A DNA stretch of 64,000 nucleotides from NCBI GenBank assembly GCA_009599575.1, contig VWND01000084.1:62001-126000 (forward strand). The letters are read 5' to 3'. Positions 31,562-45,600 of this stretch are shown piece by piece. A program made the translations under genes and the position numbers. The notes under the pieces are model-generated. The model had not been told where the DNA came from and searched no databases. It saw only the letters and a program-made list of their open reading frames with translations. Position 1 is the stretch's first letter. Each line of letters opens with the position of its first letter. Source of the stretch: Blumeriella jaapii. Lineage: Eukaryota; Ascomycota; Leotiomycetes; Helotiales; Drepanopezizaceae.

Positions 31562-33598
31562 TTATTCTCCCGTCCGAAAAAAACGCGCTTTCGAGCTTTT
31601 ATTTATTAGTACGTCGCTTTCCAAATAATTATACGAGTCCAAACCTTCGGAATACGCTTTCAGCCAATCTACAAATTTTGCAAAAAAACCGGAAAGCTTT
31701 TTATGCGCTAAATAAAAGTCGCGCACTTTTAAAAAAACATATATAAAATCAGACGCGGAATACTACGTAAGATTTTTATTTAAGCTTACTTAAAAAGCTT
31801 TGTATTAAAAGGTTTTCCGCTGCATTCGATAAGCGATTAATTTTTCGATTTCGTATTTAAACTTATTAATTATATTAATAAATTCAGGAATTAAATTAAC
31901 CTGATCTAAAAGCGCGTCGTTAATTGTTTTACGCAGTCGACTAGCGTGAAAAACTAAATGTACGTTTATAATACTAAAAAGGTCTAATTTAAAAGCGTTA
32001 TCGAAAATTTTGGCTATAATTTTAAAAAAGCCGTTTGTAAAATTGTCGAGCTTGCGGAAAAACCGGAAAGTCGGAAATAGACGCATATCGAACTATACGT
32101 AATCGCTAACGTTAAAATCGATCGCGCGGCGAAACTTATTCGTATTTTTTTTTATTTTGTCGTGGATTTGTTAGAAATGCGATTTAGCGAAGTTTCAGGC
32201 GTCGTAGTAGCGGCGAGCGTACGCACGAGCTTCGTTTGCGTTTAGCTTATATAAAAGGTTAAAAAAAAGAAAAATATCGAGCTTTTAATTTCAATTGGTA
32301 TAAAAAGTATAATCGTATATAATTTTAAAAAGTAAAACCATTTAGATTTTCGTAAAAAAAAATTATTTAAGCGAAATTTATTATTAAAAGAAATTCGCTT
32401 TAATCGTTTTAATAAAAATTCACGAAAAATCGAAAGCGTTTTTGCAAATATTAATTATAAATTTCGGTCTGATTATCGGTTTCGAAATAGGCGGCTGTCG
32501 AAAGCTTTAATTGCGTACCGAGTATTTTATTTAATTTAAACCAGAAAATAAATTAATACTAAAGGCTACGATCGCTAATAATATTTTTTAAAAGGCTAAA
32601 ATACTTATATATATAAAATATATACAATTTGGCGAGATTTCGAGCGTCGATATTTTTATAACAAAAAATCGAAATAACTTACTTAGAAAAACGATTTATT
32701 ATTACGAATACGTTATTGTAACCGTATTTATTTTTGTTAAAATTGCAAAAGTTTATTATAACATGCTTTTAAAAATAGTCAGAAACAGGAAAAAGCTGAA
32801 AAAAGCCGGGGCGCTTATCTTTTAAAATAAAATTTTTTCGATAAGCGTAGCAGTTGCGATAATATTATTTTACGAAAGCTGTTATACTTCGCTAATAATA
32901 TTAATTCGAAAGCAATTGCGTAATTTTACGAGCGCTGAAATAAGCGGTAAAAATTTGGTCGTACATTTTTCGTATAAAGGCCAAACGAAAATAATCGACG
33001 TTTAATATTATTAAGCGATCGTAATATAGCAGCAGGTCGCGTTTAAATATATACGAAATATTATTAGCGTCGTTTTTTTCGTAGCGTTTCGTATAGCTTT
33101 TTTTCGAAAAGCTATTAAACTGCTAGTTGTGCGATTAACGTGGAAAAGCTAATCAACGATACGGAATACGGAAAAAAAATCAGCTATTTCAACGATAAAA
33201 ACAGCTATTTCGAAAGCCGTAGAAAAACGAAGTTTTTTAATTAAAAAGCGGTAATCGATCTGATCGGCTCGAAAAAAAGTTTGCAAACGCTAAATGCGTT
33301 TAAAAAAGTTTTAACGGTCGAATTCGCTTATACGACGTATTAATACGTTAGCCAAAAGATTGTGTTTATTTAATTTATACGTAATAAAAAAGTTGTAGTC
33401 GGCGAAAAGCTCGGCTTAGCGTGCTTATCGAACGTTTAAAAATTTAAAAATTATAAAATATTCCAAAGCTTTATAATTAATAATTATTTTAATTTAATAA
33501 ATTAAATTAACTAGTTTAGCACGAAAATTGCTTAAAAATTTCACAATTGCGAACATTTTTTTGTTATATACGACGTAATTTAATTTTGCGAAAGCTAT
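31562..33598 (-). pseudogene. Family A pol 3' part: RNase H, integrase and chromodomain remnants
   Basis: The clearest piece is 32086-31805 (RKLDN...GFFKIIAKIFDNAFKLDL...LVFHASRLRK), the integrase C-terminal/chromodomain-linker block typical of fungal chromoviruses. Upstream at 32100-33300 the frame is littered with stops but aligns with the integrase of the complete copies. Not functional. Confidence 0.7.
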
Positions 33599-34636
33599 TG
33601 TAAAACGGTGATACCTTGTATTGATAGGAGTTGGTAGTTTTAGCTATGGTCGAGGCATGGACCCCTTCGAAACCCCCTGCTACTGACTACTTTCAACAGG
33701 TATAAAAGCAAAGCACTCCCTTAGATAATATCATAAGCACGCAGTCTAATTTATACTTTCATTTATTTTTTTTTTTCTTTTTTTAGTCTTTTTTAGGAAT
33801 TTCTTAAACTATTTTACCTACCGACATATGGCCGTATCAATTTGGTTTTTCTATCTACTTTTATATTTAATAATTTACGCAAGGATTTAAACTTCGGTGT
33901 TTCGTTTTTATATATTCGCCGATGCATTTTTTAAATTTATAATTAAGGTCGACTTCGATATTTCGCTATTACGGCTTAAAAAATCTTTTATATAATATTG
34001 TTCGCAGCTGTATTATATAAAGGACTTTTAATAGCTTTTTTTATTTTGCGCATAATTATTGGATTACAAAAATACAATATATTTTAAAAACGTTTGAAAT
34101 TACGATTAGGCAATTTTAAACCGTGCGAAATTTAAAATTCGAAAATCGCTTTTTTGTTTAAAAATAACAAATCGAATATTAATTCGTACGCTTCGACCGC
34201 TGCGCTCGGCTTTTTTAAATTAGATTTCTTTTGGTCAAACGCCTGGCGAAAATTTAACCTTTTGATTTTACGTTTTGTAATTATAGCAATTACAATTTGT
34301 GGCTTTTTATTAAAAATAATAAAAAGATGGCTATACGTGCATTAGCTTGAGCCACGGAATATCGAGACCGTGGATTATATAATAATATTATATTAATTTA
34401 GTTAACTTATTAAAAAACAAGTTTTTTAATATATTATTTAAATATTTGAACGCAATCTTATTTTATTTAATTTTTTTAGAAAACACAAAGACTTTTTTAA
34501 TAGCTTTTTTATTAAAAACGATTTCTTTTATATTAAAAACTTTTAATCTGCAATTTTAAAAAACACTTATTCGTTTAATTTAAATCTTATTAACACTTTC
34601 GCTAATATTATAAACAACGACGCTTTTCGTTTTTTT

Positions 34637-36229
34637 ATGCGAGGCCGTATGCCCTTTCCTGGCTCCTTTAGTACACTTTTATTCAGTGGCGCCAACGTTA
34701 CCGATTTTATCGAAAAATATAAAAAAACCTATAAGGATTTCGGAGTTTTTAAGACTGAGATATTCGATAAGCTTTTTCGCTACTGTGACCTAATTATTAA
34801 AAATATTATTAAGTCGATAAATAAATAAAAAACTATTAAGGTTCGAAACTAGCGTAAATTAGTTAAAGCTTTAAAATCGGAATTCCGAAACTACGATCGC
34901 TAGCAAATCCGCGATATTATCGCTTTTTTTAAATAGTTTATTATAATAATTCGCTAAGCCAAAAAACTCAAGGCTTATTGTCGTATTTATACGAGAATTT
35001 CTAACGTTTTCGTTAATAAGAAAATCTTAAGCGAAATTGAGCAGAAAAAACTGTTTTTATTTAGCTTTTTAACTAGCATTCGCAACAAAACTATTAAGTA
35101 TTTTAAAATTAATAAACAAAATCCTAAAATCTTCGATTAGTATTTCAAATTTGTGGAATTCGTTTTTAAGCAAAATCAAAACGAACGTACTATTAAAATT
35201 ATAAACTAAAAGAAATCTTCTTTTTTTATTTATAAAAAAGACGTGGAAGCTTTAATGCAAAAATATGCCCAGCTACTAAGGATTACCGAAATCGCTAAAA
35301 AACAATCAGTTATTATATTATTTAATCGTTTTGCAAAGCTTATAAGTTTGGAAAAACTTAATAAAAATATCGAAACTTTCGTATTAAAATTTACCGATAT
35401 TAAAATTCAAAAACTTTAAAGCAAAATCGAAGGTTTTATATAATAGCAAAAAAAACTTTTTTATATTAACTTAAATAATAAAAACGATTAAAATAGCTTT
35501 TATAACAACTATTCTTTTTAAAATGCGCGAAGCGATTAATTTTGCTAAGCTATCGTAAAAAGTAATAGCTGCCCAATAGCAACTTTTTTATGCTAGCGAT
35601 TAAAATCAGCGAAATACTAATTATAATAACGATTATTAAAAGAAAAAAAAAAACCAACGCGGAAATCAAAATCGCGGCTATTAAAATAATAAAAGTAATT
35701 ATTAAAAAAAATTCCGTGGTTTTAAATATAAATTTTGTAATAACAAAGAAATTTACTGCGAAAAACCTTATATTCGCTTAAAATACAAAGTATTTAATTT
35801 TTGTATAAATAATAAAATCTGTTATATTAATAAATACGGAGCGATTTGCTTCGGACCGACGAAAGCAGAAATAAGCTTTTTTAACAAAATTGAAAACCAA
35901 AGTTAATTAAATATTATTCGCTTAAAAGTAAAAGGTACGGAATAGGACGATTGCTTGGAAAACAGAAAGAATGCAAAAACGATTTTTATTAGTAAAAAAG
36001 AAAACATTCCAAAAAGCGTATTAATCAAAAAGAAATTTTTTATTCTAAGCGTAAATAAAATTTAAATATATAAATAAAAAACAAATACATATATTACTAA
36101 TGCAAATATCGCATTTGCAAATATTATGGCTGTATAATTAAGCCAGCGAATTATAAAAAAGCAAAATGCTTTTGTTTTATTCGCTAAATCAATTAATATA
36201 AAAAAGAACGTTAGAATCGAAAAAGAAAA
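34637..36229 (+). pseudogene. Family C gag remnant
   Basis: Begins with an ATG frame to 34828 carrying FSGANVTDFIEKYKKTYKDFG, which matches the conserved FSGxNVTxFL...YG motif of fungal gypsy Gag proteins. Decayed sequence with scattered stops continues to the point where the family A element is inserted. A Cys-containing knuckle-like region (NFCINNKICYINKYGAICFG) lies near 35790-35860. Confidence 0.65.
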
Positions 36230-36522
36230 TGTGACGATTCATTCTGTTGCCACCTCTCGTATCACCCCAGCAACTACGTATAGCTGCAAGCTCCCCAGCA
36301 ACTACGTATAGCTGCAAGCTTCCTGGTCTTCTGATGGGTTTTCCATCAATTATAAAAACTATCATGTATATAAGGCTTTTTTTCCTTAGCAACTTCTGCC
36401 TTCTGCAATTGTTGATTCTAAGTGAATATTTTTGTTACAAAACCAAAAGCTCGTTTCATACCATATGAATACGGCGATTAGTTGACTGATCTCCCAGCCT
36501 TTCGACTGATTAAATCGTTATA
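36230..36522 (+). repeat. Family A 5' LTR
   Basis: 293 bp, TGTGACGATT...ATCGTTATA. Contains a tandem duplication of about 26 bp, CAGCAACTACGTATAGCTGC plus flank, at ~36269-36321. The terminal CA has become TA by a C-to-T change. Confidence 0.9.
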
Positions 36523-36959
36523 TTATTAACAACTTTTTTTTTACGCTAGCGACGGCGTAAATTATCTTTTTTTTCGAATTCTTTACGGGTCATACCAAAG
36601 TGATCGACCGGTCGTAAGAAGGCTTATTTCCGCATTTCGCGAAGGATGGCTCCTGTTTAACGATCCTTTTTTTAGCAAAGCTTTTTAGCTTCTGCTATTA
36701 TATTTCAACCTTCCTTTTTTTTTTAATCAGCGAAAAAGCAACTTTTTCCAGAAGCTTTTTTTTCTGAAGAACAGTTCTTCTTCCGAGAAAAAAAAAACAA
36801 AAAAAAAGGCAGAGCGCTAATTATTTCGCTTGCCACCTTTCAGCCTAGCGCTGAAAGCGTTCAGTTGAGACTTTTGTAAAATCAATTGAAAAAAGCGCAA
36901 AAGCGTAAACGACAACTTTTGGAAGCTATGCGATTGCGATAAACCTTTTAATCAAAGCG

Positions 36960-38125
36960 TTTGATAAAATCTATCGAACGTGCTTTTGCCAGTCGCGAAT
37001 TTGCTGCTCCTTCTTTTTTTCGCAACGTTTTATTTTAATTAACAAACGCTGTAAACTAATTTCTACGCTTTTCGCGAAATTTTTTTTAGATTTTTCTTTG
37101 ACGGCCAAGATTTTAGCGCGCCTTTTGAACGTTATAGTTTTTATTTATTTGCTGACTTTCGACTAGTTCGTATAAAGCGCGTTCCGAACTTTAAGTTTAA
37201 GTTAAATAATAGTAAAAATTATAAAATACGCTATTAAAAAACTAGAGTTTTCGACAACCTCGAATTTTACCACGACTATTTCGCTAGCGATCGATTTCGC
37301 AAGAATTATATATTCGATCAGACCGAAAGCGTGGTAAAAGAGTTTTTGACCCCGCGTATTTTGAACCGTTCCGATCTTACATCTTCCGAAGAATTAGTAA
37401 AAAAGGTCGCCGATTTCCTGGCCGATTTTTCAGACGTTTAAAGGGCGGAAGACGAATTCAAGATGCTTATAATAAATACGCACGACGATTTTTAACGATT
37501 TTATTTGCGATTTTTTATTTTCGCAGCGAACGCTCAAATACGGATTAATAAATAGCTTCGAAACGCTCTTCGCGACAAAATACTAAAGCGTCTACGAGAA
37601 AAGCTGCATTTGAAATAGGCGCGTACAACGATTTTTAAGGATTGGCTTACCGCCGTCCGTTAAAAAAAATAAGATTAGTTGGCTAAACGAATTTTATACG
37701 CGAGTCGCTTTTTAATTAAGTTTATTATTTATTAAAGTGGTAAGTTTTTAACCAAAGCGTATTACGAGTTAAATCGTACGTACGAAAGTCGTTTAAATGC
37801 TTTACAGGCTTTTTTTCAGCTTTTTATTTTTTTTTTTTTTCTACGCCAAAACGCTTTTTCTGGCGTTTTTCCTTTTCGATCGGACCAACGATAACGCTCG
37901 TTTTTTATTTCATATCAAAAGGTTCGAGGCCAATTTGCACGACTTTTTACGGGCCGATTTTCGGTTTTATTCAAAGGCTTTTTCAGGCTGATAAATGTAA
38001 ACGAGGTCGAACCGGCCGAGGATTCGCTTTTTGATAGTGGTAGTAAAAACGAAAATTCTTTTCCAGACGACTTTCAAAACGCATACGAGAAAATCGAAGG
38101 CTTTTCCGCCAGTCGGGGAAACGCC
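36960..38125 (+). pseudogene. Family A gag remnant
   Basis: Interrupted plus-strand frame with recognisable stretches such as PNFKFKLNNSKNYKIRY, EFYHDYFASDRFRKNYIFDQ and RFEANLHDFLRADFRF-like segments, matched on the minus strand of the 52041-58451 copy. I assign gag from position and copy-to-copy conservation. Confidence 0.6.
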
Positions 38126-38148
38126 CAGGCCTAAGCAAAGCCTTTTTT

Positions 38149-41100
38149 TTGGGCGTGTTGCGCGATATGCGTTATTTTAACGTTCGAAAGCTTTTTGGTG
38201 GCGATTTATTAATAATTCCCGTTATATTTATCAAGAATGGCTTTTCGTATAAGGTGAAAGCGCTCGCCGACTTTGGAGCGAACGGTTATGCGTTAATCGA
38301 TTCGGCGCTAATTAAATTTTTTTTTTTTTTTTTAAAACTTTTAATTTAACTTTTCCCGGCTTTTTTTTCTGTAAAAAAGTATAATAAAGTTCGTGGCCAT
38401 TTAATTATATATTTTACGCTTTTTAATTTTATTATTAATAATCGAATATAATCGTTTATTTTTTTTTTAATTACCAATCTCGGAAATTATAATGTGATTT
38501 TAAAAAGAGCTTGGCTGGCCGAATATCAAGTTCTATTAGACTGTAATAAACGCAAGTTTTATTGGCCGAAGTTTTACCCTCCTACAGCTTTTTACGCTCG
38601 TTGTATTAAAATCTTTTATTTGCACCTCCGAAAGATTTAATCTCGCCATCAAAACGATGTTATGAAACGTGATAAAAACCTTGACCAATTATGGCAGACT
38701 TACGACGTTATGCGAAGCGCGAAAAAGTCGAATTTTATTCGCGGTGCCAATTTCGATGGCGACGCCAGTAAAATAATACAAGAAATTACATTATTTTCCC
38801 AGGCTGCCGATTTCTTTTTTATTATTTTTTTTTTTTTTTTTTTTTCTTCGTTAAAACAGCTTTTTCGTTCTACGAAAAACAGTTATATCAAAAACCGAAA
38901 GAAAGCCCTCGCCGCGATAGTCTTTCAGCTTAATATAATCGATAATTTAAACAAGCCATTTTTTGAACTTTTCAAACGACCAATTCGAAAACGAGTTCTT
39001 TAATCTACTGCTTATCCAATTTCCATTTGCCAAATTATTGTATACGCTTTTAAGCTGATTTTCAAAAAAAAAGCAATTAAAATGTTTTTAATTTCTTTGT
39101 ACGAAATCGATAGAATATTAAACGACCTTACGTATAATATTTCCTTTAAGACCTAATTTTACAGTTTTTTCGAACGTTTCAGAACCAATGAAATATCGAT
39201 TTCGACCCTTTTAACCAGCTTAGCAAAGCTAATTTCGAATAAACTTTTTCTCGAATCTTTTCCTTCGGAGTACAAAAACCTCGAATACGTATTTCTAAAG
39301 CCGCCAGTAACGAGCTAGCCCCTCACCGGCCCTACGACTATAAGATCGAGCTTACTATAAGTGAAAAAAAGCTAAAATATATTTTTTTGTATAAAATGTC
39401 GATTTTAAAGTTCGAAATTGTTAAGATTTATTTGTAAAACAATTTTGATAAAAGTTTTATCGAATCTTTTACCGCTTTTTTCGTTGCTTCAGTGCTTTTC
39501 GCTAAAAAACCCGACGGTTTATTGCGTTTTTGTATCGATTATCGAGCTTTTAATAATATTATTCGTAAGAATCGCTACTTTTTTCCTTTTATCGATAAAA
39601 CTTTTGCTCGTTTTTCGAAAGCGCGAATTTTTACGAAGCTCGATATTCGTTAAGCCTTTTATAGAATTCGAATGGACCCCGCTAATAAAAAACTGACGAC
39701 GTTTCGTACGCGTTACGGCGCTTATAAGTGCAAAATGCTACCTTTTGGCTTTATTAATGGATCCGTAATTTACCAACGCTATATGAACGATGTTTTTTTC
39801 GATTATTTGAACGATTTTTGCATTGCATATTTGGATAATATTTTTATTTATTCGTTCGACCTTTTGGAACACGTTATATACGTTCGCAAAGTGTTTTAAA
39901 GGCTCGCTGACGCTGGATTACAGGCCGATATTCGAAAGTTTGAATTCAACGTTATACGGATCCGTTACCTAGGTTTTATTATTTCGACTAAAAGCCTAGA
40001 GGTAGATTCAAAGAAAGTCTTCGTAGTCGCTTATTGGAAGCCTTCTACTACTGTAAAAAGTGTATAAAGCTTTTTTGGTTTTTGTAATTTTTACCGACGT
40101 TTTATTCGAAACTACGGTATAATTGCAAAACTTTTGGTTTATTTAATCAAAGCTAACGTTTCTTTCAATTTCATTTCTGAGTGTTAGGAGAATTTCGACC
40201 TTTTTATACTAGCTTTTATTATTATATCAATTTTATAATATTACAGGCAAGACCTTTTTTGCATATTAAAAACTGACGCTTCCGACGGCGTAGTGGCTTT
40301 TGTGCTTTCGCAATTCTATAGCGACGACTGGCTTTTAATCGTTTATTTTAGCAAAATCATGGCTTTCGCAGAGCTAAATTACGTCGTACACGATAAAAAG
40401 ATGCTCGCAATCGTAAGATTTTTAAGCAATTTTCGTATTGAACTGATTGGTTTAATTTATTAAATTAAAATAATTATTAATCATAAGGCTTTAAAATACT
40501 TATAACCTTCAAACTTTTAAACGTTCGATAAGCACGCTGGGCCGAGCTCCTCGCCGACTACAACTTTTTTATTACGTACAAATCAAATAAACACAATCCT
40601 TTGGCTGACGTACTAATACGTCGTACGAGCGAATTCGACCGCTAAAACTTTTTTAAACGCACCCAGCGCCTGCAAACATTTTTTCGAGCCGATCAGATCG
40701 ATTACCGCCTTTTGATTAAAAAACTTCGATTTTTTACGGCTTTCGAAACAGCTGTTTTTATCGTTGAAATAGTTAATTTTTCTCTCGTACTTCGTATCGT
40801 TGACCAGCTTTTCCACGCTAATCGCACAGCTAGCAGTTTAATGGCCTTTCGAAAAAAAGCTGTACGAAACGCTACGAAAGGAAACGATAACAATATTTCG
40901 TATACATTTAAACGCGATCTGCTGTTATATTACGGTCGCCTGATAATATCAAACGTCGATTATTTTCGTTTGGCCTTTGTACGAAAAGTGCACGACCAAA
41001 TTTCCATCGCTTATCTTAGCGCTCGCAAAATTACGCAATTGCTTTCGGACCAATATTATTAGCGAGGTATGACAGCTTTCGTAAAACAATATTGTCGCAA

Positions 41101-42395
41101 CTGCCACGCTTATCGAAAGAATTCTGTTTTAAAAGATAAGCGTTCCGGCCTCTTTTAATCTTTTTTTGTTTTTGACCATTTTTGGAAGTACGTTATAATA
41201 GACTTTTGCAATTTTAACAAAAATAAATACGATTACGATAACGTATTCGTAATAATAGATCGCTTTTTTAAGCAGGCTATTTCGATCTTTTGTTATAAAA
41301 ATATCGACGCTCGAAGCTTCGCCAAATTGTATATATTCCACGTATACAGGTATTTTGGCCTTTTAAAAAGTATTATTAGCGATCGTGGCCTTTAGTATTG
41401 GTTTATCTTTTGGTCTGAATTAAATAAAATATTCGGTACGTAATTAAAGCTTTCGATAGCCGCTTATTCTGAAACCGACGGTCAGACCGAAATTTACAAC
41501 CAATATCTGCAAAAACGCTTTCGACCTTTCGTAAACTTTTATTAAAACGATTGGAGCGAATTTTTTTTAATAATGGATTTCGTTTAAATAGTCCTTTCTT
41601 ACGAAAGTCTAGATGGCCTTTTACTTTTTGAAATTGTACACGGTTATACTTCCTATACCAATTGAAACTAGAAGCTCGATACTTCCCTTTTTTCCAATTT
41701 TTTATACAAGCTAAACGCAGACGAAGCTCGTGCGTACGCTCGCCGCCATTACGACGCCTGGAACTTCGCCAAATCGCACCTTTAATAAGCCTACGACAAA
41801 ATGAAAAAAAATGCGAATAAATTTCGCCGCGCGAACGATTTTAACGTTAGCGACTACGTATAGCTCGATATGCGCCTATTTCCGATCTTTCGGCCCTTTC
41901 GCAAGCTCGACAACTCTACAAACGGCCCTTTTAAGATTGTAGCTAAAATTTTCGATAACGCTTTTAAGCTAGACCTTTTTAATATTATAAACGTATATCC
42001 AGTTTTTTACGCTAATCGACTGCGTAAAGCAGCTGACGACGCGCTTCCAAATCAGATTAATCCAGCCTTTGAATTTATTAATATAATTAGTAAGTTTAAA
42101 TACGAAGTCGAAAAATTAATCGCCTGTCGAATGCAGCGGAAAACTTTTTAGTACAAAGCTTTTTGGATAGGCTTAAATAAAAATCTTACGTGGTACCTCG
42201 CGTTTGATTTTATATACGCTTCTTTGAAAATGCGCGACTTTTATTTGGCGTATAAAAAGCTTTCCGGTCCTTTTGCAAAACTTGTAAACTGGCTGAAGGC
42301 ATATTCCGAAGATTTAAACTCGTACGATTATTTGGATAGTGACGTATTAATGGATAAAAGCTCGAGGGCGCGCTTTTTTCGGACGATAATGTAAC
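38149..42395 (+). pseudogene. Family A pol: protease, RT, RNase H, integrase, chromodomain
   Basis: Protease at ~38149-38349 has ALADFGANGYALID; the usual catalytic DSGA reads DFGA, a C-to-T change. RT at ~39400-40150 includes KPDG, KLDI, LPFGFINGSVIYQRY and the active-site motif at 39828-39839 as YLDN in place of YLDD, a G-to-A change. RNase H lies at ~40160-40640. The integrase zinc-finger region at ~40960-41120 keeps YCRNCHAYRK, but the second His appears as Tyr. The C-terminal block at 41870-42151 (RKLDNSTNGPFKIVAKIFDN) precedes a chromodomain-like segment (EVEKLIACRMQRK...WIGLNKNLTWY). Clearly dead. Confidence 0.85.
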
Positions 42396-42683
42396 GATTT
42401 ATTTTATTGCCACCTTTCGTATCACCCCAGCAATTACGTATAATTGCAAGTTTCCCAGCAACTACGTATAGCTGCAAGCTCCCTGGTTTCCTGATGGGTT
42501 TTTCTATTAATTGTGGAAATTATTATATATATAAGGCTTTTTCTTTTTAGCAATCTCTGCCTTTTGCAGTTGTTAATTCTAAGTGAATATTTTTGTTACA
42601 GAACCAAAGGCTCGTTTTATACCATATAAACACGGCGACCAGTTGACTGATCTCCCAGCCCTCCGACTGATTAGATCGTTACA
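42390..42683 (+). repeat. Family A 3' LTR
   Basis: 294 bp, TGTAACGATT...GATCGTTACA, with the same internal duplication as its partner at 36230. Its last base abuts the GAAAA target duplication. Confidence 0.9.
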
Positions 42684-45600
42684 GAAAAAGATTTTGAAAT
42701 TCGAAAAAAAACCGATAAAACTATTAAAAAAACGTTTATAATAGAAAAAATCGACGACGATATAAAAAATATCGATACCGATATTTCGGTTTAAATTATT
42801 TAAAAAGTATCAGCTTTTAAACGCTTATTATTAATGCGAAGCGAAAAATAAATCGATAAATATATTAGCTCCGAAGCCGTCGACGAAGCTATTAAAAAAA
42901 TTATAAAACAAAAGATTAAATTAAAATTCAGCGATTTATTTAGTATAAAAAAAAGATTCGATAAAGTTATTAATAAATAAATCCTTGTATTAAAAAAAAA
43001 CGAAAAAGTTAAAATCATTCGAAAAAAAAACGATTTTAAATTAGAAAAAAATCAGAAAAAAATTTATAATACCGCGGTTAATTTAGCCGATGAAAAGAAA
43101 TCTTTAAAAAAAGTCAGCTTTTTGGCTTTCGCTATAAAAACTTAAAAGTCAAAACGACGAAACTGCTTTTACACGGCTATAAAAGCGTCAAAAATAAAAA
43201 TTATGCTTAAGAAAAATACGACCGCCCTCGTTCTATTCGATAATAAAACCGAAATTAATTATATAAATTAAAAAATAGCCGAAGCCAATAGCGTTCCGAT
43301 TATTATCGATAAGCGAATAATTTATACTACCGTTAATAAAAATACGATTGAATTTAATAAAATTGTACGAAATATAAAAATGGACGTTAAAAGTATTGTT
43401 ATTTATAAAAACTTTTTAATAATAAAAAAATGCTTTTATTTTATTATTTTTGAAATGTTTTAAATTTTAGAAAATCTCGTCAGCTTTAAATACACCGAAA
43501 ACGGCCAGATAAAAGCTTTTTTTTAAAACTAAAACCGATTTTTTCAAAATTAAATTATTATCGCCGGCGATAAAATCTTTTTAATCGACGTTTTATCGAA
43601 AAACGAATAGCCGGCTTTGGTTTCAAAACAAACGCTAGGCTATAATAAAACCTGGAAAATACTTAATTAAAAGCATTTACGTTATTAATCGAAATAGCAT
43701 CGCGAATGAAATTAGCTAATATTAATATTTTTAATTATTAATTCGGAAATAAAAGTTCCGAAGATTTCGTTTTCGTATTAAATAAACCCGATTTATACAT
43801 TTTACTTTTTTGTATTAATATTAGTATTTTTTATAAGCGCAAAGCTAATAAAATACGATTCGTAAATCTTGGCGAATTCGGCGGCGATATTTCCGGAAAA
43901 TAAACGATTGATTCGAGAAAAACGAAACAATAAAACCATTTTAATTAATTACTAGCGAATTCGAAGGATTTATTACCGGCCGATTTTCCAGCTTATTATT
44001 TGGCAGCCGATTTACAAAAAAACGATTTAATAATTTAATAATCGAAACTTAATTTTTGCCAAAAAAAAAAAAGGTTTTGTACGAAATTTTACGCAACCGA
44101 AAAAAAGCTATAACTTTCGATTTTATCGAAATAAGCCAATTTAATTTTGACGTTACGTTTTATATCGATATTAAAACCGTGTTTTACAAAGCCTGGCAAA
44201 AAAAAACCTTTTTAATTTTTAAAGCTTTCCAAAATAAAATGGTCGAAATGCTGAAAAAACGAATTAAATAAAAAATTTTCGAATTTTGCTATAGCTTATA
44301 CAAAAACAAATGGTTTATTATTGCGAAAAAAAAAAAAAGCATTTATAAACTTATTATCGCAGTCGTCGAAATAAACAAAATAACGATACGAAACGCTAAC
44401 GTGCCACCTAACGTCGATTAATTTTCGAACGAATTCGCAAAACTGATTATCGCCTTTCTTTTCGATTTGTTTTCCGGCTACGACTATTTAATATTTAATT
44501 TACGATTTCGAAATATAACGGCAATTCAAATATTAATCGGTTTGCTACGTATTAACGAAAATATTTATAAAAGCTATTAATTCAATCGTTCAATTCGTAA
44601 AAGTCGTATACAAAATTTTTATAATTTGCATTTTTGATATTGCCTTTTTTTACGTTGACGACGTTGAAATAAAAAGCTTCAGATTATATTATAATAATAA
44701 GAAGATTTTTTCTGAAATTCGACGCTATATAATAAAATATATTTAAAATATCGACAAAATTATAATCTGCTTCGAAAAAATCAAAGCTATTATTAGCTTT
44801 CGATCAAAATTTTGCATATTCGAAATAAATATCGTTGGTTATATGATTAATAGCGCTGGCCGCTATTTTTAATAAAAGAAAATTAAAAAGATTTGCGAAT
44901 AAAAAAAATGTAAAAATATTATCGAAGCTAAAGCTTTTATTAGCGTTATGATTTACTACCGTAATTAAATTAAATTTTTTTTTTAAAAAGCTGTATTTAT
45001 TTACGCTACGATAAAAAAAAAAGTCGATTTCGTTTAGAAAAAAAAGCAGAACAAAGCTATAAAAGTTTTTAAAAACGACTTTTTATCGGCCTTATTATTT
45101 GTACGGATCGATTACAATTCAAACGCAGAAAAGATTATTTTAACTGTCGACGCCAGTATTTTCGGCTAAAAAGTTGTATTACAACAAGTCGATAAAAATA
45201 AAAAACGGCATTTTTTACGATTCGAAAGCGGCTTATAATTTTTCGCTAAAGCACGCTACGATATTATTAAACGAAAATATCGAGGCGCTTTTAAAGCAAT
45301 AAAAAAAATGAAAAGCGAATTATACAGCGTATATTTTATTTTGGAAATAAACGCAAAAGTTTTTATTAATTAATTAAATAAAAAAGTTAATAATTTACCA
45401 AAAGCGCTCGTTATTAATTAAATAGCTTGGATGCGATTTATAAATTTCGAAATCAAATATATTAAAAAAACAATTAATACAGCGGCAAACGGCCTTTCCA
45501 AACGAAAACGCTTTTATTCGTTTGATTTCGCTAAACAAAACGAATAAAATATCAACGAATAAATCGCTAACGAAATCGGCTGCTTCGCTATTTGCGCTTT

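Larger units (their letters stand above)
31295..33598 (-). mobile_element. Truncated family A Ty3/gypsy retrotransposon
   Basis: Has an LTR at 31295-31561 (TGTGACGA...TCGTTACA) followed, on the minus strand, by a chromodomain/integrase C-terminus and decayed integrase and RNase H sequence that aligns with the complete family A copies. Similarity stops abruptly at ~33598 after GCGAAAGCTAT, where a different sequence begins. The 5' half with RT, gag and the other LTR is missing from this side. It was probably split by insertion of the family C element, the rest lying outside the window or lost. Confidence 0.8.
36230..42683 (+). mobile_element. Complete family A Ty3/gypsy (chromovirus-like) retrotransposon, RIP-damaged
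   Basis: 6454 bp with LTRs at 36230-36522 and 42390-42683 and a perfect 5-bp target duplication, GAAAA (36225-36229 and 42684-42688). Internal order on the plus strand is gag, protease, RT, RNase H, integrase, chromodomain, the Ty3/gypsy order. The reading frame is broken by many TAA/TAG codons. It is inserted within the family C gag-pol sequence. Confidence 0.92.
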
